DNA of 64,000 bases from Pelagibacterium halotolerans B2 (GTDB lineage: Bacteria > Pseudomonadota > Alphaproteobacteria > Rhizobiales > Devosiaceae), in contig NC_016078.1 in assembly GCF_000230555.1 (NCBI RefSeq), forward strand, positions 2,542,001-2,606,000, read 5' to 3'. The notes below the pieces were generated by a model. That model did no database searches. It was not told the DNA's origin and saw only the letters and a list, made by a program, of their open reading frames with translations. The first letter of the stretch is position 1. Each line of letters begins with the position of its first letter. The position numbers and the translations under genes were made by a program. Shown here in pieces: positions 34,831-44,925 of this stretch.

Positions 34831-36104
34831 TCATCCTGGTCTTTCTCGGTTCCCTGTTCGGCACCCTCGCCATCGGCCTGCCGGTCGCTTTCGCGCTTTT
34901 GACAACCGGCATCGTCCTGATGTCCTACATGGGCATCTTCAACACCCAGATCATCGCCCAGCAGATGATCACCGGCGCCAATACCTTCACGCTCCTTGCC
35001 ATCCCCTTCTTCCTTCTGGCCGGCGAATTGATGAATGCGGGCGGGCTGTCGCGCCGCATCGTGCATTTCGCCGTCACCTGCGTGGGACACATCAGGGGCG
35101 GACTGGGTTTTGTGGCGGTCATGGCCGCCGTCATCATGGCGTCGATGTCGGGCTCGGCCGCCGCCGATTCCGCGGCGCTTGCCGCCATTCTCGTGCCCAT
35201 GATGCGCGATGCGGGCTATAACGTGCCCCGCGCCGCCGGGTTGATGGCATCGGGCGGCATTGTCGCGCCGGTCATTCCGCCCTCGCTCGCCTACATCATC
35301 TTCGGTGTCGCCGCCAACGTCTCGATCACCGGTCTGTTTCTGGGCGGCATCGTTCCGGGCCTGATGATGGCGCTGGCGCTCGCCGCCATGTGGGCCTTCG
35401 TCGCCCGCACGGAAAAGGTCGTCGCCCTGCCCAAAAGCTCGGGCAGGGAACGCTTCAAGGCTGCCGGCGCCGCTGTCTGGGCGCTGTTCATGCCCGTCAT
35501 CATCCTGGCCGGCATCCGGTTCGGGGTCTTCACCCCGACCGAAGCGGCAGTCACCGCCGCCGTCTATGCTCTTTTCGTGGGTGGCGTGGTCTATCGCGAA
35601 TTGACCTGGGCCGGCCTTTACCGGGTGTTCGTCAACGCCGCCAAGACCACCTCGATCGTCATGTTCCTGGTCGCCGCCGCGCTGGTCACGTCCTGGCTCA
35701 TAACCTCGGCCAACATTCCCAATCAGCTTGTCGGCCTGGTCCAGCCCTTCATCGACAATCCAAAGCTCTTGATGTTCTGCATCGTCTTGCTGCTGCTTGT
35801 CGTGGGCATGGTGCTCGACCTGGCTCCGACCATCCTGATCTTTGCCCCCGTGCTCATGCCCATGATCCGGGCGGCCGAGATCGATCCCATCTATTTCGGC
35901 ATCATCTTTGTGATGACCACCTGCATCTCGTTGATCACCCCGCCGGTCGGCGTCGTGCTCAACGTGGTCAGCGGGGTTTCGCGCGTGCCCATGGGCAAGG
36001 TGGTGTATGGCGTCCTGCCATTCATCCTCTCCCAGGTCATCGTGCTGGCCCTGCTCGTTATGTTCCCCGAAATCGTGCTCACGCCGCTCGACTGGCTGCG
36101 CTGA
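34827..36104 (+). CDS. dctM: TRAP transporter large permease (DctM type)
   Basis: Encodes 425 residues, the family length, with about 12 membrane helices. Typical DctM blocks are seen: IPFFLLAGELMNAGGLSRRIVHFA, MSGSAAADSAALAAILVPMM, GIVAPVIPPSLAYIIFG and LITPPVGVVLNVVSGVS. It is the ion-motive transport subunit that receives substrate from the periplasmic DctP protein. It starts within the dctQ stop codon and is followed after 35 bases by dctP. Confidence 0.96.
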   Translation: MIILVFLGSLFGTLAIGLPVAFALLTTGIVLMSYMGIFNTQIIAQQMITGANTFTLLAIPFFLLAGELMNAGGLSRRIVHFAVTCVGHIRGGLGFVAVMAAVIMASMSGSAAADSAALAAILVPMMRDAGYNVPRAAGLMASGGIVAPVIPPSLAYIIFGVAANVSITGLFLGGIVPGLMMALALAAMWAFVARTEKVVALPKSSGRERFKAAGAAVWALFMPVIILAGIRFGVFTPTEAAVTAAVYALFVGGVVYRELTWAGLYRVFVNAAKTTSIVMFLVAAALVTSWLITSANIPNQLVGLVQPFIDNPKLLMFCIVLLLLVVGMVLDLAPTILIFAPVLMPMIRAAEIDPIYFGIIFVMTTCISLITPPVGVVLNVVSGVSRVPMGKVVYGVLPFILSQVIVLALLVMFPEIVLTPLDWLR

Positions 36105-36139
36105 CCGGTTTCACCACCAAAACCAATGGAGGAGTAACA

Positions 36140-37147
36140 ATGAAAACCATCATCACCACATCGCTGGCCGTCGCGCTGGCCATGAGCGTGGCCCTGCCGG
36201 CCAGCGCCCAGATTTCCGACCGCACCATCCGCATCGCCAATGGCGTTGCCGAAGATCACCCGGTGGGCGACGGTGTGGACGCCATGACCCAGTGTATAAA
36301 CGAAGCCACCGGCGGCGCATGGACCATCAATGCGTTCTGGTCGTCATCCCTCGGCGACGACCTGCAGTCGGCGCAATCCCTGCGGTCGGGCACGCTCGAA
36401 ATGGTCATTTCCTCGACCTCGCCGCTGGTCGCCATCGAACCGGCCCTCGGCGTCTTCGACCTGCCCTTCCTTCTTTCCAGCGCACAAGAAGCCGACGCCC
36501 TGCTCGACGGCGAATTCGGCACCTACATGGCCGACATGATGCCCCAGCACAATCTGGTCAATCTCGCCTATTGGGAAAACGGGTTCCGTAACCTTTCCAA
36601 CTCGGTCCGCCCGGTGGAAAGCCTTGAAGATTTCGATGGCATGCGCGTCCGCGTCATGCAGAACAACATCTTCCTCGACACCTTCCAGACCCTTGGCACC
36701 AACGCAACGCCCATGGCGTTCGGTGAAGTGTTCACGGCCCTGGAAACCGGCGCCATCGATGCCCAGGAAAACCCCTATGTGACCATCGACACCTCGCGCT
36801 TTTATGAAGTGCAGGATTACGTCTCCAACACCCGTCACGCCTATACCCCTTTCATGGTGCTGATCTCCAAGCCGATCTTCGATACCTATTCCCAAGAAGA
36901 GCAGCAGATCCTGTTCGATTGCGCCATCGTTGGTCGTGACGCCCAGCGTGAGGCCAGCCGTGCCCTGTCCGATGAGTCGCTCCAGCGCATCATCGACGCC
37001 GGCGTCGAAGTCAACGACATCTCCGATGAAGCCATGGCCGAAATCCGCGAGGCCGTCGCCGGCGTTTACGAGCGCAGCGCCGAATCCATCGGCGCCGACG
37101 TCATCGAACGCGTCAACACCGAACTCGCCGCCATCCGCGGCCAGTAA
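36140..37147 (+). CDS. dctP: TRAP transporter solute-binding protein (DctP type)
   Basis: Encodes 335 residues from ATG 36140, after GGAGGAGTAACA. A Sec signal peptide (about residues 1-23, SLAVALAMSVALPASAQ) is followed by a DctP domain: IRIANGVAEDHPVGDGVDAM, FWSSSLGDDLQSAQSLRSGT and FRNLSNSVRPVESLEDFDGMRVRVM with the conserved Arg that holds the substrate carboxylate, then FGEVFTALETGAIDAQENP. It captures a carboxylated substrate, presumably an aldonate or uronate, in the periplasm for DctQM. Confidence 0.95.
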   Translation: MKTIITTSLAVALAMSVALPASAQISDRTIRIANGVAEDHPVGDGVDAMTQCINEATGGAWTINAFWSSSLGDDLQSAQSLRSGTLEMVISSTSPLVAIEPALGVFDLPFLLSSAQEADALLDGEFGTYMADMMPQHNLVNLAYWENGFRNLSNSVRPVESLEDFDGMRVRVMQNNIFLDTFQTLGTNATPMAFGEVFTALETGAIDAQENPYVTIDTSRFYEVQDYVSNTRHAYTPFMVLISKPIFDTYSQEEQQILFDCAIVGRDAQREASRALSDESLQRIIDAGVEVNDISDEAMAEIREAVAGVYERSAESIGADVIERVNTELAAIRGQ

Positions 37148-37168
37148 CGTCGCCCTCCCGACGTTGAT

Positions 37169-37194
37169 GGGCGGGGCCACGGCTCCGCCCTTTT
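37169..37194 (+). terminator. Intrinsic terminator after dctP
   Basis: GGGCGG-(G)GCC-AC-GGC(T)-CCGCCC followed by TTTT. It probably separates the TRAP genes partly from the downstream enzyme genes. Confidence 0.8.
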
Positions 37195-37219
37195 ACTAAC
37201 CATCGCCCCGGATATTCCC

Positions 37220-38431
37220 ATGAAGATCACCGCCGTCGAAACCCTGCGCCTTGGCCGGTTCGGCAATGTGGTCTGGGTCCTGATCCGCACCGATGAAGCC
37301 ATTACCGGGCTGGGCGAAACCTTCCTCGGCGCCGCCGCCGTGGAAGCCTATATCCATGAAACAGTCGCGCCCAAACTGATCGGCCGCGATCCGCTCCAGA
37401 TTGAAGCGATCAATCGCGATCTCATTGGCTATCTCGGCTGGCGCGGCGCCGGGGTCGAAACCCGCGGCAATTCGGCCGTCGACATCGCGCTCTGGGACAT
37501 TTTCGGCAAGGCGCTCGGCGTCCCCGTCTCGGTCGCGCTCGGCGGCAAGTCCCGCGATACGATCCGCACCTACAACACCTGCGCCGGCTATTCCTATATC
37601 CGCGACAACCGCGCCCAATCCGTCGACAACTGGGGCCTCGATGCAAAGCCCGCCGGCCCGTACGAAGACCTCGACGCCTTCTTGAACCGCGCTGACGAGT
37701 TGGCCCTCTCCCTTCTCGATGAAGGGATCACAGCCATGAAGATCTGGCCCTTCGATATCGCCGCCGAACGCACGCACGGCCTCGACATCTCCGCCGAAGA
37801 ACTGAAAACCGCCCTCGAACCCTTCGAGAAAATCCGCAAGGCGGTCGGCGACAGGATGGACATCATGGTCGAGTTCCATTCCCTCTGGCGCCTGCCCGCC
37901 GCCCAGCGCATCGCCCGGGCCTTAAAGCCATACGATACCTATTGGCACGAAGACCCCGTACGCATGGATAGCCTCGAAACGCTCAAGGCTTACGCGCCCC
38001 ACACCGACGCGATGATCTGCGCGTCCGAGACGCTGGCCTACCCCCACGCCTTCCATGACTATCTCGCCACCGGCGTTGCGGGCGTCGCCATGCTCGATCT
38101 CTCCTGGTGCGGCGGCATTTCCGAGGCCCGCAAGATCGCCGCCCTCGCCGAAGCCCGGCAAATCCCCGTCGCGCCGCACGATTGCACCGGCCCGGTGGTG
38201 TTCATGGCCTCCTGCCAGTTCTCGCTCCACGCCCGCAACGCCATGATCCAGGAATCCGTGCGCGCGCTCTATACCGGCTGGTACACCGAAGTTGTCGATG
38301 CCCTGCCGGTGGTTGAAAATGGACAGATCAGCCTCCCCGATACAGCCGGTCTCGGCATAGAGTTGCTGCCTGAACTCTTTACCCGTCCCGACGCCGTCCA
38401 CCGGCGCTCCGATGCCAATGGAGAACTCTAG
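37220..38431 (+). CDS. Enolase-superfamily (mandelate racemase/muconate lactonizing type) sugar-acid dehydratase
   Basis: Encodes 403 residues. The N-terminal capping domain ([26 protein letters not shown]) is followed by a barrel with metal ligands in IMVEFHS, HEDPVR and CASETLAYP, a Lys in AMKIWPFD (only one Lys of the usual KxK) and the His/Asp region [10 protein letters not shown]. This pattern belongs to acid-sugar dehydratases such as galactonate/mannonate-type enzymes; the exact substrate cannot be set. It is followed without a gap by the EamA permease gene and lies in the sugar-acid cluster fed by the TRAP system. Confidence 0.88.
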   Translation: MKITAVETLRLGRFGNVVWVLIRTDEAITGLGETFLGAAAVEAYIHETVAPKLIGRDPLQIEAINRDLIGYLGWRGAGVETRGNSAVDIALWDIFGKALGVPVSVALGGKSRDTIRTYNTCAGYSYIRDNRAQSVDNWGLDAKPAGPYEDLDAFLNRADELALSLLDEGITAMKIWPFDIAAERTHGLDISAEELKTALEPFEKIRKAVGDRMDIMVEFHSLWRLPAAQRIARALKPYDTYWHEDPVRMDSLETLKAYAPHTDAMICASETLAYPHAFHDYLATGVAGVAMLDLSWCGGISEARKIAALAEARQIPVAPHDCTGPVVFMASCQFSLHARNAMIQESVRALYTGWYTEVVDALPVVENGQISLPDTAGLGIELLPELFTRPDAVHRRSDANGEL

Positions 38432-39361
38432 ATGAGCAGCCTCAAGGCAACGGCCACCCCAATGTCGCCCGCCCGCATGGGCGTGCTCATCATGCTGTTG
38501 GCCATGTTCCTGTTCTCGCTCAACGACGCCATGGGCAAATGGCTGGTCGCCACCTATTCGGTCGGCCAGGTCCTTCTGCTGCGCTCCGCCGTCGCCCTGG
38601 TCATCCTGTTGCCCTTCCTCTGGAAATCTGGCCTCAAACCAATCCTTTCGGCCGAGCGCCCGATGCTCCAGTTCGCCCGCGTGGTCTTTTCCACCGCCGA
38701 AGTCTTCTGCTTTTACTGGGCCGTCTATTTCCTGCCGCTGGCCGACGTCATGACCTATTGGCTGGCCGCCCCGATCTATGTCGCCGCCATGTCGCCTTTC
38801 CTTTTGAAGGAAAAGGTCGGCCCCATCCGCTGGGCCGCCATTGGCCTGGGCTTTGTCGGCGTCCTCGTCGCACTCACCCCCTCGGGCGAGGTCAATCCTC
38901 TCGCCATCCTGGTCTCGGTCGTCGGCACGCTGGCCTTCGCGCTGATGGTCATCACCGGCCGCACCCTGCGCGGCACGCCCGACAAGACGCTGGTCTTCTT
39001 CCAGATCACCGGTGCCCTTGTCGCCGGCCTGATCCTCACCCCCTTCGGCTGGGTCACCCCCACACTCCCCGATTTCCTCCTGCTCGGCACACTCGGGGTG
39101 GTCGCCATGCTGGCCCATATCTGTGTCAACCGCGCCGTCAAGCTCGCCGACGCCGCTGCCGTCGCCCCGCTGCAATATACGCTCCTGCCCTGGGCCATCA
39201 TTCTGGGCTACCTGCTCTTTGGCGATCTGCCGCGCCCCCTCACGCTGATCGGCGCCGCCATCATCATCACCTCGAGCTTTATCATTTACCTCCGCGAGCA
39301 AAGGACAAGGCGCGCCGCCTCCCCCGCGCCATCCACCAGCGGAACTGGAGAAACCCTATGA
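38432..39361 (+). CDS. EamA/DMT-superfamily permease
   Basis: Encodes 309 residues with ten predicted membrane helices in two EamA halves ([40 protein letters not shown]). The ATG follows the previous stop codon directly, and its own stop overlaps the dehydratase start (ATGA at 39358-39361), so it is tightly coupled. DMT proteins export or import small metabolites; here it may vent an intermediate or product of sugar-acid breakdown. The substrate is unknown. Confidence 0.9.
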   Translation: MSSLKATATPMSPARMGVLIMLLAMFLFSLNDAMGKWLVATYSVGQVLLLRSAVALVILLPFLWKSGLKPILSAERPMLQFARVVFSTAEVFCFYWAVYFLPLADVMTYWLAAPIYVAAMSPFLLKEKVGPIRWAAIGLGFVGVLVALTPSGEVNPLAILVSVVGTLAFALMVITGRTLRGTPDKTLVFFQITGALVAGLILTPFGWVTPTLPDFLLLGTLGVVAMLAHICVNRAVKLADAAAVAPLQYTLLPWAIILGYLLFGDLPRPLTLIGAAIIITSSFIIYLREQRTRRAASPAPSTSGTGETL

Positions 39362-41139
39362 AAAAACTGCGCTCCCGCGCCTGGTTCGACAATCCGGAAA
39401 ACCCCGACATGACCGCGCTCTATCTCGAGCGCTACATGAATTACGGGATCACCCGCGAAGAGCTCCAGTCCGGAAAACCCATCATCGGCATCGCCCAGAC
39501 CGGGTCGGACCTTTCCCCCTGCAACCGCCATCACATGGTCCTCGCCCAGCGTGTGCGCGAAGGCATCCGCGAGGCCGGCGGCATCGCGTTCGAATTCCCC
39601 GTCCACCCGATCCAGGAAACCGGCAAGCGTCCCACCGCGGGTCTCGACCGCAACCTGGCTTATCTCGGCCTCGTCGAAGTGCTCTACGGCTACCCCCTCG
39701 ATGGCGTCGTTCTGACCATAGGCTGCGACAAGACCACCCCCGCCATGCTCATGGGTGCCGCCACCGTCGATATTCCCGCCATCGCGCTCTCGGTCGGTCC
39801 CATGCTCAATGGCTGGTTCAAGGGCGAAAGGACCGGCTCGGGCACCATCATCTGGAAGGCCCGCCAGATGATGGCCGCCGGCGAGATCGGCTATGAGGAA
39901 TTTATCGAACTGGTCGCCTCCTCGGCCCCCTCGGTCGGCTATTGCAACACAATGGGCACCGCGACCACGATGAATTCGCTCGCCGAGGCGCTGGGCATGC
40001 AGCTTCCCGGTTCGGCCGCCATCCCCGCCCCGCACAAGGATCGCGCCGCCATAGCCTGGCGCACCGGCAAGCGCATTGTCGATATGGTCCATGAGGATCT
40101 AAAGCCCTCAGATATCCTCACCCGCGACAATTTCCTCAATGCCATCGCCGTCAATTCGGCCATCGGCGGCTCCACCAACGCCCCCGTTCACATCAACGCC
40201 ATCGCCCGCCACGCCGGCGTCGATCTTAAGATCGAGGATTGGCAATCCCACGGCCATCACATTCCCCTGCTGGTCAATCTTCAGCCGGCTGGCCAATATC
40301 TGGGCGAGGATTTCCACCGCGCCGGCGGTGTTCCCGCCGTTATCAACGAGCTGATGAAAAAGGGCCTGATCCTTGAGAACGCCCCCACCGTCAACGGCCG
40401 GGCCATCGGCGAGAACTGCCGCGCCACCCCCATCCTCGATTCTGACGTCATCCGCCCGTTCGAAACGCCGCTGACCGAAGACGCCGGCTTCATCGTCCTC
40501 TCGGGTAACCTCTTCGACAACGCCATAATGAAGACATCGGTCATCTCGCCCGAATTCCGCCAGCGCTATCTGTCCAACCCCGACGACCCGGACGCCTTCG
40601 AGGGCAAGGCCGTCGTCTTTGACGGCCCCGAGGATTATCATCACAGGATCGACGATCCTTCCCTTGAAATCGACGAGTTTACCCTGCTCTTCATGCGCGG
40701 CGCCGGCCCCATCGGCTATCCTGGCGCCGCCGAGGTCGTCAACATGCGCCCGCCCTCCTACCTCATCAAGCGCGGCATCCATTCGCTCCCCTGCATCGGC
40801 GATGGCCGCCAGTCGGGAACGTCGGGCTCCCCCTCGATCCTCAACGCGTCTCCCGAAGCGGCCGCCGGCGGCGGTCTGGCCCTGATCGAAACCGGCGACC
40901 GCGTCCGCATCGATCTCAAGCTGGGCACCGCCGACATGCTGGTCAGCGATGACGAACTGGCCCGCCGCCGCGCCGACCTTAACGCAAAGGGCGGTCATCC
41001 TTTCCCCGCCCACCAGACCCCCTGGCAGGAGATCCAGCGCTCAATGGTCGACCAGCTCGGCGACGGCGCCGTCCTCAAACCCGCCGTCGCCTACCAGCGC
41101 ATCGCTCAATCCAAGGGATTACCCAGGGATAATCATTAG
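39358..41139 (+). CDS. IlvD/Edd-family sugar-acid dehydratase (L-arabonate/D-xylonate type)
   Basis: Encodes 593 residues from ATG 39358 (GGAG 8 bases upstream). The Fe-S cluster and Mg motifs of the IlvD/Edd family are present: [57 protein letters not shown] and [13 protein letters not shown]. The N-terminal [22 protein letters not shown] is typical of the arabonate/xylonate/gluconate dehydratase branch rather than dihydroxyacid dehydratase for branched amino acids. It would convert an aldonate into a 2-keto-3-deoxy acid for the FAH-type enzymes in the same region. Confidence 0.93.
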   Translation: MKKLRSRAWFDNPENPDMTALYLERYMNYGITREELQSGKPIIGIAQTGSDLSPCNRHHMVLAQRVREGIREAGGIAFEFPVHPIQETGKRPTAGLDRNLAYLGLVEVLYGYPLDGVVLTIGCDKTTPAMLMGAATVDIPAIALSVGPMLNGWFKGERTGSGTIIWKARQMMAAGEIGYEEFIELVASSAPSVGYCNTMGTATTMNSLAEALGMQLPGSAAIPAPHKDRAAIAWRTGKRIVDMVHEDLKPSDILTRDNFLNAIAVNSAIGGSTNAPVHINAIARHAGVDLKIEDWQSHGHHIPLLVNLQPAGQYLGEDFHRAGGVPAVINELMKKGLILENAPTVNGRAIGENCRATPILDSDVIRPFETPLTEDAGFIVLSGNLFDNAIMKTSVISPEFRQRYLSNPDDPDAFEGKAVVFDGPEDYHHRIDDPSLEIDEFTLLFMRGAGPIGYPGAAEVVNMRPPSYLIKRGIHSLPCIGDGRQSGTSGSPSILNASPEAAAGGGLALIETGDRVRIDLKLGTADMLVSDDELARRRADLNAKGGHPFPAHQTPWQEIQRSMVDQLGDGAVLKPAVAYQRIAQSKGLPRDNH

Positions 41140-41148
41140 GGGCGTCGT

Positions 41149-41282
41149 AAGGCCGCCTCACCCGTCTGGCTACGCCATCCGACCTCTCCCCCAAGGGAGA
41201 GGTCGGCAAGACCGCAAGCGCCGGGCCTTGCCTCTCCCTTGGGGGAGAGGTCGGCGCGAAGCGTCGGGTGAGGGGGCCTTCC
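41149..41282. repeat. Inverted pair of CTCTCCC-type extragenic repeats
   Basis: Left arm: AAGGCCGCCTCACCCG...GACCTCTCCCCCAAGGGAGAGGTC. Right arm: CCTCTCCCTTGGGGGAGAGG...GGGTGAGGGGGCCTT. Together they make a long inverted repeat of about 130 bases between the dehydratase and SDR genes. Related to the single copy at 31291-31338. Confidence 0.85.
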
Positions 41283-41315
41283 CTTTACTTCACCTTTCCA
41301 TACCGGAGCCCACCC

Positions 41316-42080
41316 ATGACAAACCTCTTCGACCTCACCGGCAAAACCGCCCTCGTGACCGGTTCCTCCCAGGGCATCGGCTATGCCCTCGCCGAAGGGC
41401 TCGCTCAGCACGGCGCCCGCATCGTCCTCAACGGCCGCAATCCTCAAAAGCTTCAAGCCGCCGCAAAAGCTCTGAGAGCCGACGGCCACGACGCCCACAT
41501 CGCCCCCTTCGACGTCACCGATCCCGATGCCGTTATGGCCGCCATCACCAAAATCGAATCCGAGATCGCTCCCATCGATATCCTCATCAACAATGCCGGC
41601 ATGCAGCACCGCGCCCCGCTCGAGGATTTCCCTCACGACAAATGGGACGAGCTGATGAAAACCAATCTCGATTCGGTGTTCTACGTCGCCCAGGCCGCCG
41701 CACGCTTCATGCTCGGGCGCGGCCACGGCAAGATCGTCAACATCGCCTCGGCGACCTCCGAACTCGCCCGCTCCTCGGTCGCTCCTTATACCGCCGCCAA
41801 GGGCGCCGTGCGCAATCTCACCCGCGGCATGGCCACCGATTGGGCAGCCAAGGGTCTGCAGGTCAACGCCATAGCCCCGGGCTACTTCCGGACCCCCCTC
41901 AACAAGGCCCTGATCGAGGACAAAAAATTCACGGCCTGGCTCGAGGCCCGCACCCCCGCCGGCCGCTGGGGCGATCTCGACGAACTCAAGGGCGCCGCCA
42001 TCTTCCTCGCTTCCGACGCCGCCAGCTTCGTCAACGGCCACACCCTCTACGTTGATGGCGGCCTGACCATTTCGCTTTAG
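41316..42080 (+). CDS. SDR oxidoreductase, gluconate 5-dehydrogenase-like
   Basis: Encodes 254 residues from ATG 41316 (GGAG 8 bases upstream). The N-terminus NLFDLTGKTALVTGSSQGIGYALAEGL with NGR after beta-2 suggests NADP(H). The active site has NIASATSELARSSVAPYTAAK, and the end is HTLYVDGGLTISL. The overall pattern (NNAGMQHRAPLEDFP, GYFRTPLN) is that of gluconate 5-dehydrogenase (Gno/IdnO). It interconverts a keto and hydroxy sugar acid and closes the plus-strand catabolic set. Confidence 0.9.
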   Translation: MTNLFDLTGKTALVTGSSQGIGYALAEGLAQHGARIVLNGRNPQKLQAAAKALRADGHDAHIAPFDVTDPDAVMAAITKIESEIAPIDILINNAGMQHRAPLEDFPHDKWDELMKTNLDSVFYVAQAAARFMLGRGHGKIVNIASATSELARSSVAPYTAAKGAVRNLTRGMATDWAAKGLQVNAIAPGYFRTPLNKALIEDKKFTAWLEARTPAGRWGDLDELKGAAIFLASDAASFVNGHTLYVDGGLTISL

Positions 42081-42196
42081 GACCCTGGGGTCTCCGGTCC
42101 CATTTTGTGCAGGTCATGGATCACGATCATGCAGGCGGGATGCACGACGCGTCCCTAACCTCCCCCCGGATACTGAACTCTGTGGAGGAGGACACA

Positions 42197-43969
42197 ATGA
42201 CAAACTCAGCACTGATGAAAGGGGCGTCGATCCTGACGCTGACTGCCGTGCTCGCGGCTGGCCCCGCCCTTGCCGCACCGGGCGATGACTGGCAGCCGGT
42301 CACCGACGAAATGATCCTCGACCCTGATCCGGCCAACTGGCTGAGCTTCCGGCGCACCCTCGACAGTTGGGGCTACAGCCCGCTCGACCAGATCACCGCC
42401 GACAATGCCGACCAGCTCCAGCTTGTCTGGACCCGTGGTCTGGCCTCGGGGATCGGAGAAGGCACCCCGCTCGTTTATGACGGCTGGATGTTCTTTCCTC
42501 AGACCAACGACATCATCGAGGCCTATGACGCCGCCACCGGCGCGCTGGCCTGGCGGTACGAACGCGAGTTGCCGGCCGATCTCAACGAATACATGCCTTT
42601 CACCCAGATCAACCGCAACCTGGCCATCTACGACGACGTCATCATCGATACGACGGGCGACAACTACCTGCTGGCGCTCGACGCCCAGACCGGCCAGATC
42701 GCCTGGGAAACCCAGATCAACGACTATCAGGTCACTCCGGCCCAGCACACGACCGGCCCGATCGTCGTCAACGGCAAGATCATCTCGACCGCCGGCTGCG
42801 AGCCTTCAGCCGGCCCCGAAGCCTGCGCCGTGGTGGCCCATGACGCGGAATCGGGCGAGCTGTTGTGGCGCACGCTCAATATTCCCCGCGAGGGCGAAGA
42901 AGGCGATGAGAGCTGGGGCGACGTGCCCTATGAAGGCCGCTGGCATGTGGGCGCGTGGATGGCCCCGAGCTATGATCCGGAACTCAACCTCATCATCTAC
43001 GGCACCTCGGTCACCGCGCCTGCGCCCAAATTCATGCTGGGCGGCACCGAAAACCAGCACCTCTACCACAATTCCACAATCGCGCTGGACGCCGATACGG
43101 GCGAGCGGGTCTGGTACTACCAGCACCTCATCGACAACTGGGATCTCGACCACCCGTTCGAACGCCTCCTTGTCGATACGGTCGTGGCGCCCGATGCGGA
43201 CGATGTCGCCTGGATCAATCCCGATATCGAAGAGGGCCGCCAATACCGTGTCGTGACCGGCGTTCCGGGCAAGACCGGCATCGTCTATACCCTCGATCGG
43301 GAAACCGGCGAATTCCTGTGGGCCACCCCCACCGTGCACCAGAACGTTGTCGAATCGATCGACGGGGCGACCGGGGAGGTGACGACGAACGCCGCGGTCG
43401 TGCCCGATGGCCCCGAACAGACCGTGGCCGTCTGCCCCAGCCAGAACGGCGGCAAGAACTTCTTCACCGGCGCCTACAGCCCCCTCAACAACGCCATGTA
43501 CTATTCGCTCTTCAACACCTGCATGGATGTGACCACGCTGGGCACCGTTCCCGGTGTCGGCGGCGGCGGCGCCTACCAGATCGCGATGACCGGCCAGCGC
43601 GTATCCGAGGGCTCGGAATTCGTCGGCAGCATGCGCGGCATCGACGTTTCTACCGGCGAAACCCTGTGGCTCAACCAAACCCCGGCGGCAACCCTGTCGG
43701 TGCTCACAACGGGCAGCGAACTGCTGTTCGCGGGTGACGTGGCGGGCTTTTTCCGCGCCTATGACCAGAACACCGGCGAAACCGTTTGGGAGGTCAATCT
43801 CGGCGCCCAGGTATCGGGCTATCCGGTTACCTTCGAGGTTGAAGGCCGGCAATATGTCGCCGTCTCGACCGGCCCCTCCCTGGCGGGCGGCTCGGCCCTG
43901 CGGCTGGCTCCCCAGTTCCAGCCCTCGACCGACAGCAATCTGTTCGTCTTTGCGCTGCCCAACACCTGA
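42197..43969 (+). CDS. PQQ-dependent alcohol dehydrogenase, probable lanthanide type
   Basis: Encodes 590 residues from ATG 42197 (GGAGGAGGACACA). A Sec signal peptide (LTLTAVLAAGPALAA) is followed by an eight-bladed propeller with W-docking motifs (TGALAWRYE, TGQIAWET, SGELLWRT, TGETVWEVNLGAQVSGYPVTF). The active-site segment IDNWDLDHPFE has the catalytic Asp of the WD pair and, two residues on, another Asp that marks lanthanide-dependent (XoxF/ExaF-type) enzymes; calcium enzymes have a small residue there. It lacks the vicinal Cys-Cys of methanol dehydrogenase and has no C-terminal cytochrome domain. The substrate is unknown; related Devosia enzymes oxidise unusual alcohols including deoxynivalenol. 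Confidence 0.9.
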   Translation: MTNSALMKGASILTLTAVLAAGPALAAPGDDWQPVTDEMILDPDPANWLSFRRTLDSWGYSPLDQITADNADQLQLVWTRGLASGIGEGTPLVYDGWMFFPQTNDIIEAYDAATGALAWRYERELPADLNEYMPFTQINRNLAIYDDVIIDTTGDNYLLALDAQTGQIAWETQINDYQVTPAQHTTGPIVVNGKIISTAGCEPSAGPEACAVVAHDAESGELLWRTLNIPREGEEGDESWGDVPYEGRWHVGAWMAPSYDPELNLIIYGTSVTAPAPKFMLGGTENQHLYHNSTIALDADTGERVWYYQHLIDNWDLDHPFERLLVDTVVAPDADDVAWINPDIEEGRQYRVVTGVPGKTGIVYTLDRETGEFLWATPTVHQNVVESIDGATGEVTTNAAVVPDGPEQTVAVCPSQNGGKNFFTGAYSPLNNAMYYSLFNTCMDVTTLGTVPGVGGGGAYQIAMTGQRVSEGSEFVGSMRGIDVSTGETLWLNQTPAATLSVLTTGSELLFAGDVAGFFRAYDQNTGETVWEVNLGAQVSGYPVTFEVEGRQYVAVSTGPSLAGGSALRLAPQFQPSTDSNLFVFALPNT

Positions 43970-43980
43970 TCCGGCTTTTC

Positions 43981-44009
43981 CGCCGCCCGGAGCGTTGTTC
44001 CGGGCGGCG
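43981..44009. terminator. Strong GC hairpin after the PQQ dehydrogenase gene
   Basis: CGCCGCCCGGA-GCGTTGT-TCCGGGCGGCG, a perfect 11-base stem just after the stop. There is no T-run, so it more likely protects the upstream mRNA or limits read-through into the MoxJ-like gene than ends all transcription. Confidence 0.7.
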
Positions 44010-44020
44010 CCCTATCGTTG

Positions 44021-44881
44021 ATGACCAGAACCTGCCCCATCCTCTCCCGCCTCTCCGGCACGGCGCTCGCGCTGGGTCTGAGCTGCATCGTTGCGGCCGG
44101 CGCCTGGGGCCAGTCCCCACAGGCGCCCGACACCCCCTTCGTCCCCGACGATTATCTCGAAACGCCGCGCCGGCCGGGCACCGAAACCATCCGCTTCTGC
44201 GCATCCTCCGCCTCGGCGCTGCAACAATTCGACCGCGCCGTGGCCGAGGAGATCGCCAGTCTGCTGCTGCTCGAAACCGAGTGGCGCGAAATTCGCTATC
44301 CCTTCCCCGCCCCGCCCCACGATTTCCAGATCGCGCTCAGCGAGGAGGCCCTGTTCGCCGAACTGAACAACCGCTGCGACGTGTTCACCGGCTTTGCCAT
44401 GACCAGCCTGACATTCCCCGACTGGCTCACGGTCAGCCAGCCCTATCTGACAACCCGCTACGTGCTTGCAACCATCAAGGATGGACCCGCCACTCTTGAG
44501 GCGTCCCAACCCGGTGTGCGCATCGGCACGCGGCTGGGAAGCGGTGCCGATGCGGTTTTTGCCGCTTATATCGGGACAAATGCCGAGCCGCGTTGGCGCC
44601 GCATCCCCTACCCCGACCACCGCGCACTGCTGCGCAATCTCGACCGGGGATCGGTCGCGGCCGCATTCGTCTGGGAGCCCGCGCTCGCCCTGGCGGCCGC
44701 TGAAGGCGACGGTCCGGCCACCTGGTCTCTGATGACGGACGGACCGGGCGTGCCCGATGTCAGCTTCGGCATGGTCATGCTGTCGCGAAACACCTTCCTG
44801 CGCGAACTGATCGACCAGGCCCTAACCGAAATGACCGCCTCAGGCACGCTCGCAGAGATCACCGAGACGCACGGGTTCTGA
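44021..44881 (+). CDS. Periplasmic substrate-binding-like protein next to a PQQ dehydrogenase (MoxJ/XoxJ-like)
   Basis: Encodes 286 residues from ATG 44021. A signal peptide (GTALALGLSCIVAAGAWGQ) is followed by a type II periplasmic-binding-like fold (ETIRFCASSASALQQFDRAVAEEIA, RCDVFTGFAMTSLTFPDWLTVSQPYLTTRYVLA, FVWEPALALAA). Proteins of this kind (MoxJ, XoxJ) stand beside PQQ alcohol dehydrogenases and are thought to help their maturation or activity in the periplasm. It follows the PQQ gene by about 50 bases across a strong hairpin. It has no ribosome site of note. Confidence 0.78.
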   Translation: MTRTCPILSRLSGTALALGLSCIVAAGAWGQSPQAPDTPFVPDDYLETPRRPGTETIRFCASSASALQQFDRAVAEEIASLLLLETEWREIRYPFPAPPHDFQIALSEEALFAELNNRCDVFTGFAMTSLTFPDWLTVSQPYLTTRYVLATIKDGPATLEASQPGVRIGTRLGSGADAVFAAYIGTNAEPRWRRIPYPDHRALLRNLDRGSVAAAFVWEPALALAAAEGDGPATWSLMTDGPGVPDVSFGMVMLSRNTFLRELIDQALTEMTASGTLAEITETHGF

Positions 44882-44925
44882 ACCGAACTCAGCGAAAATC
44901 AATTGAGCATGATCGTTCTGAAAAA

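Noticed and set aside
35390..36139. N-terminal extension of DctP
   Set aside because: It overlaps dctM in another frame. The true start at 36140 has a strong ribosome site and a clear signal peptide.
38539..39357. An 866-codon frame that would fuse an extra 270 residues to the IlvD/Edd dehydratase
   Set aside because: The extra part is Arg/His-rich antisense-like sequence covering the EamA gene in another frame. The dehydratase has its own ribosome site and ATGA-coupled start at 39358.
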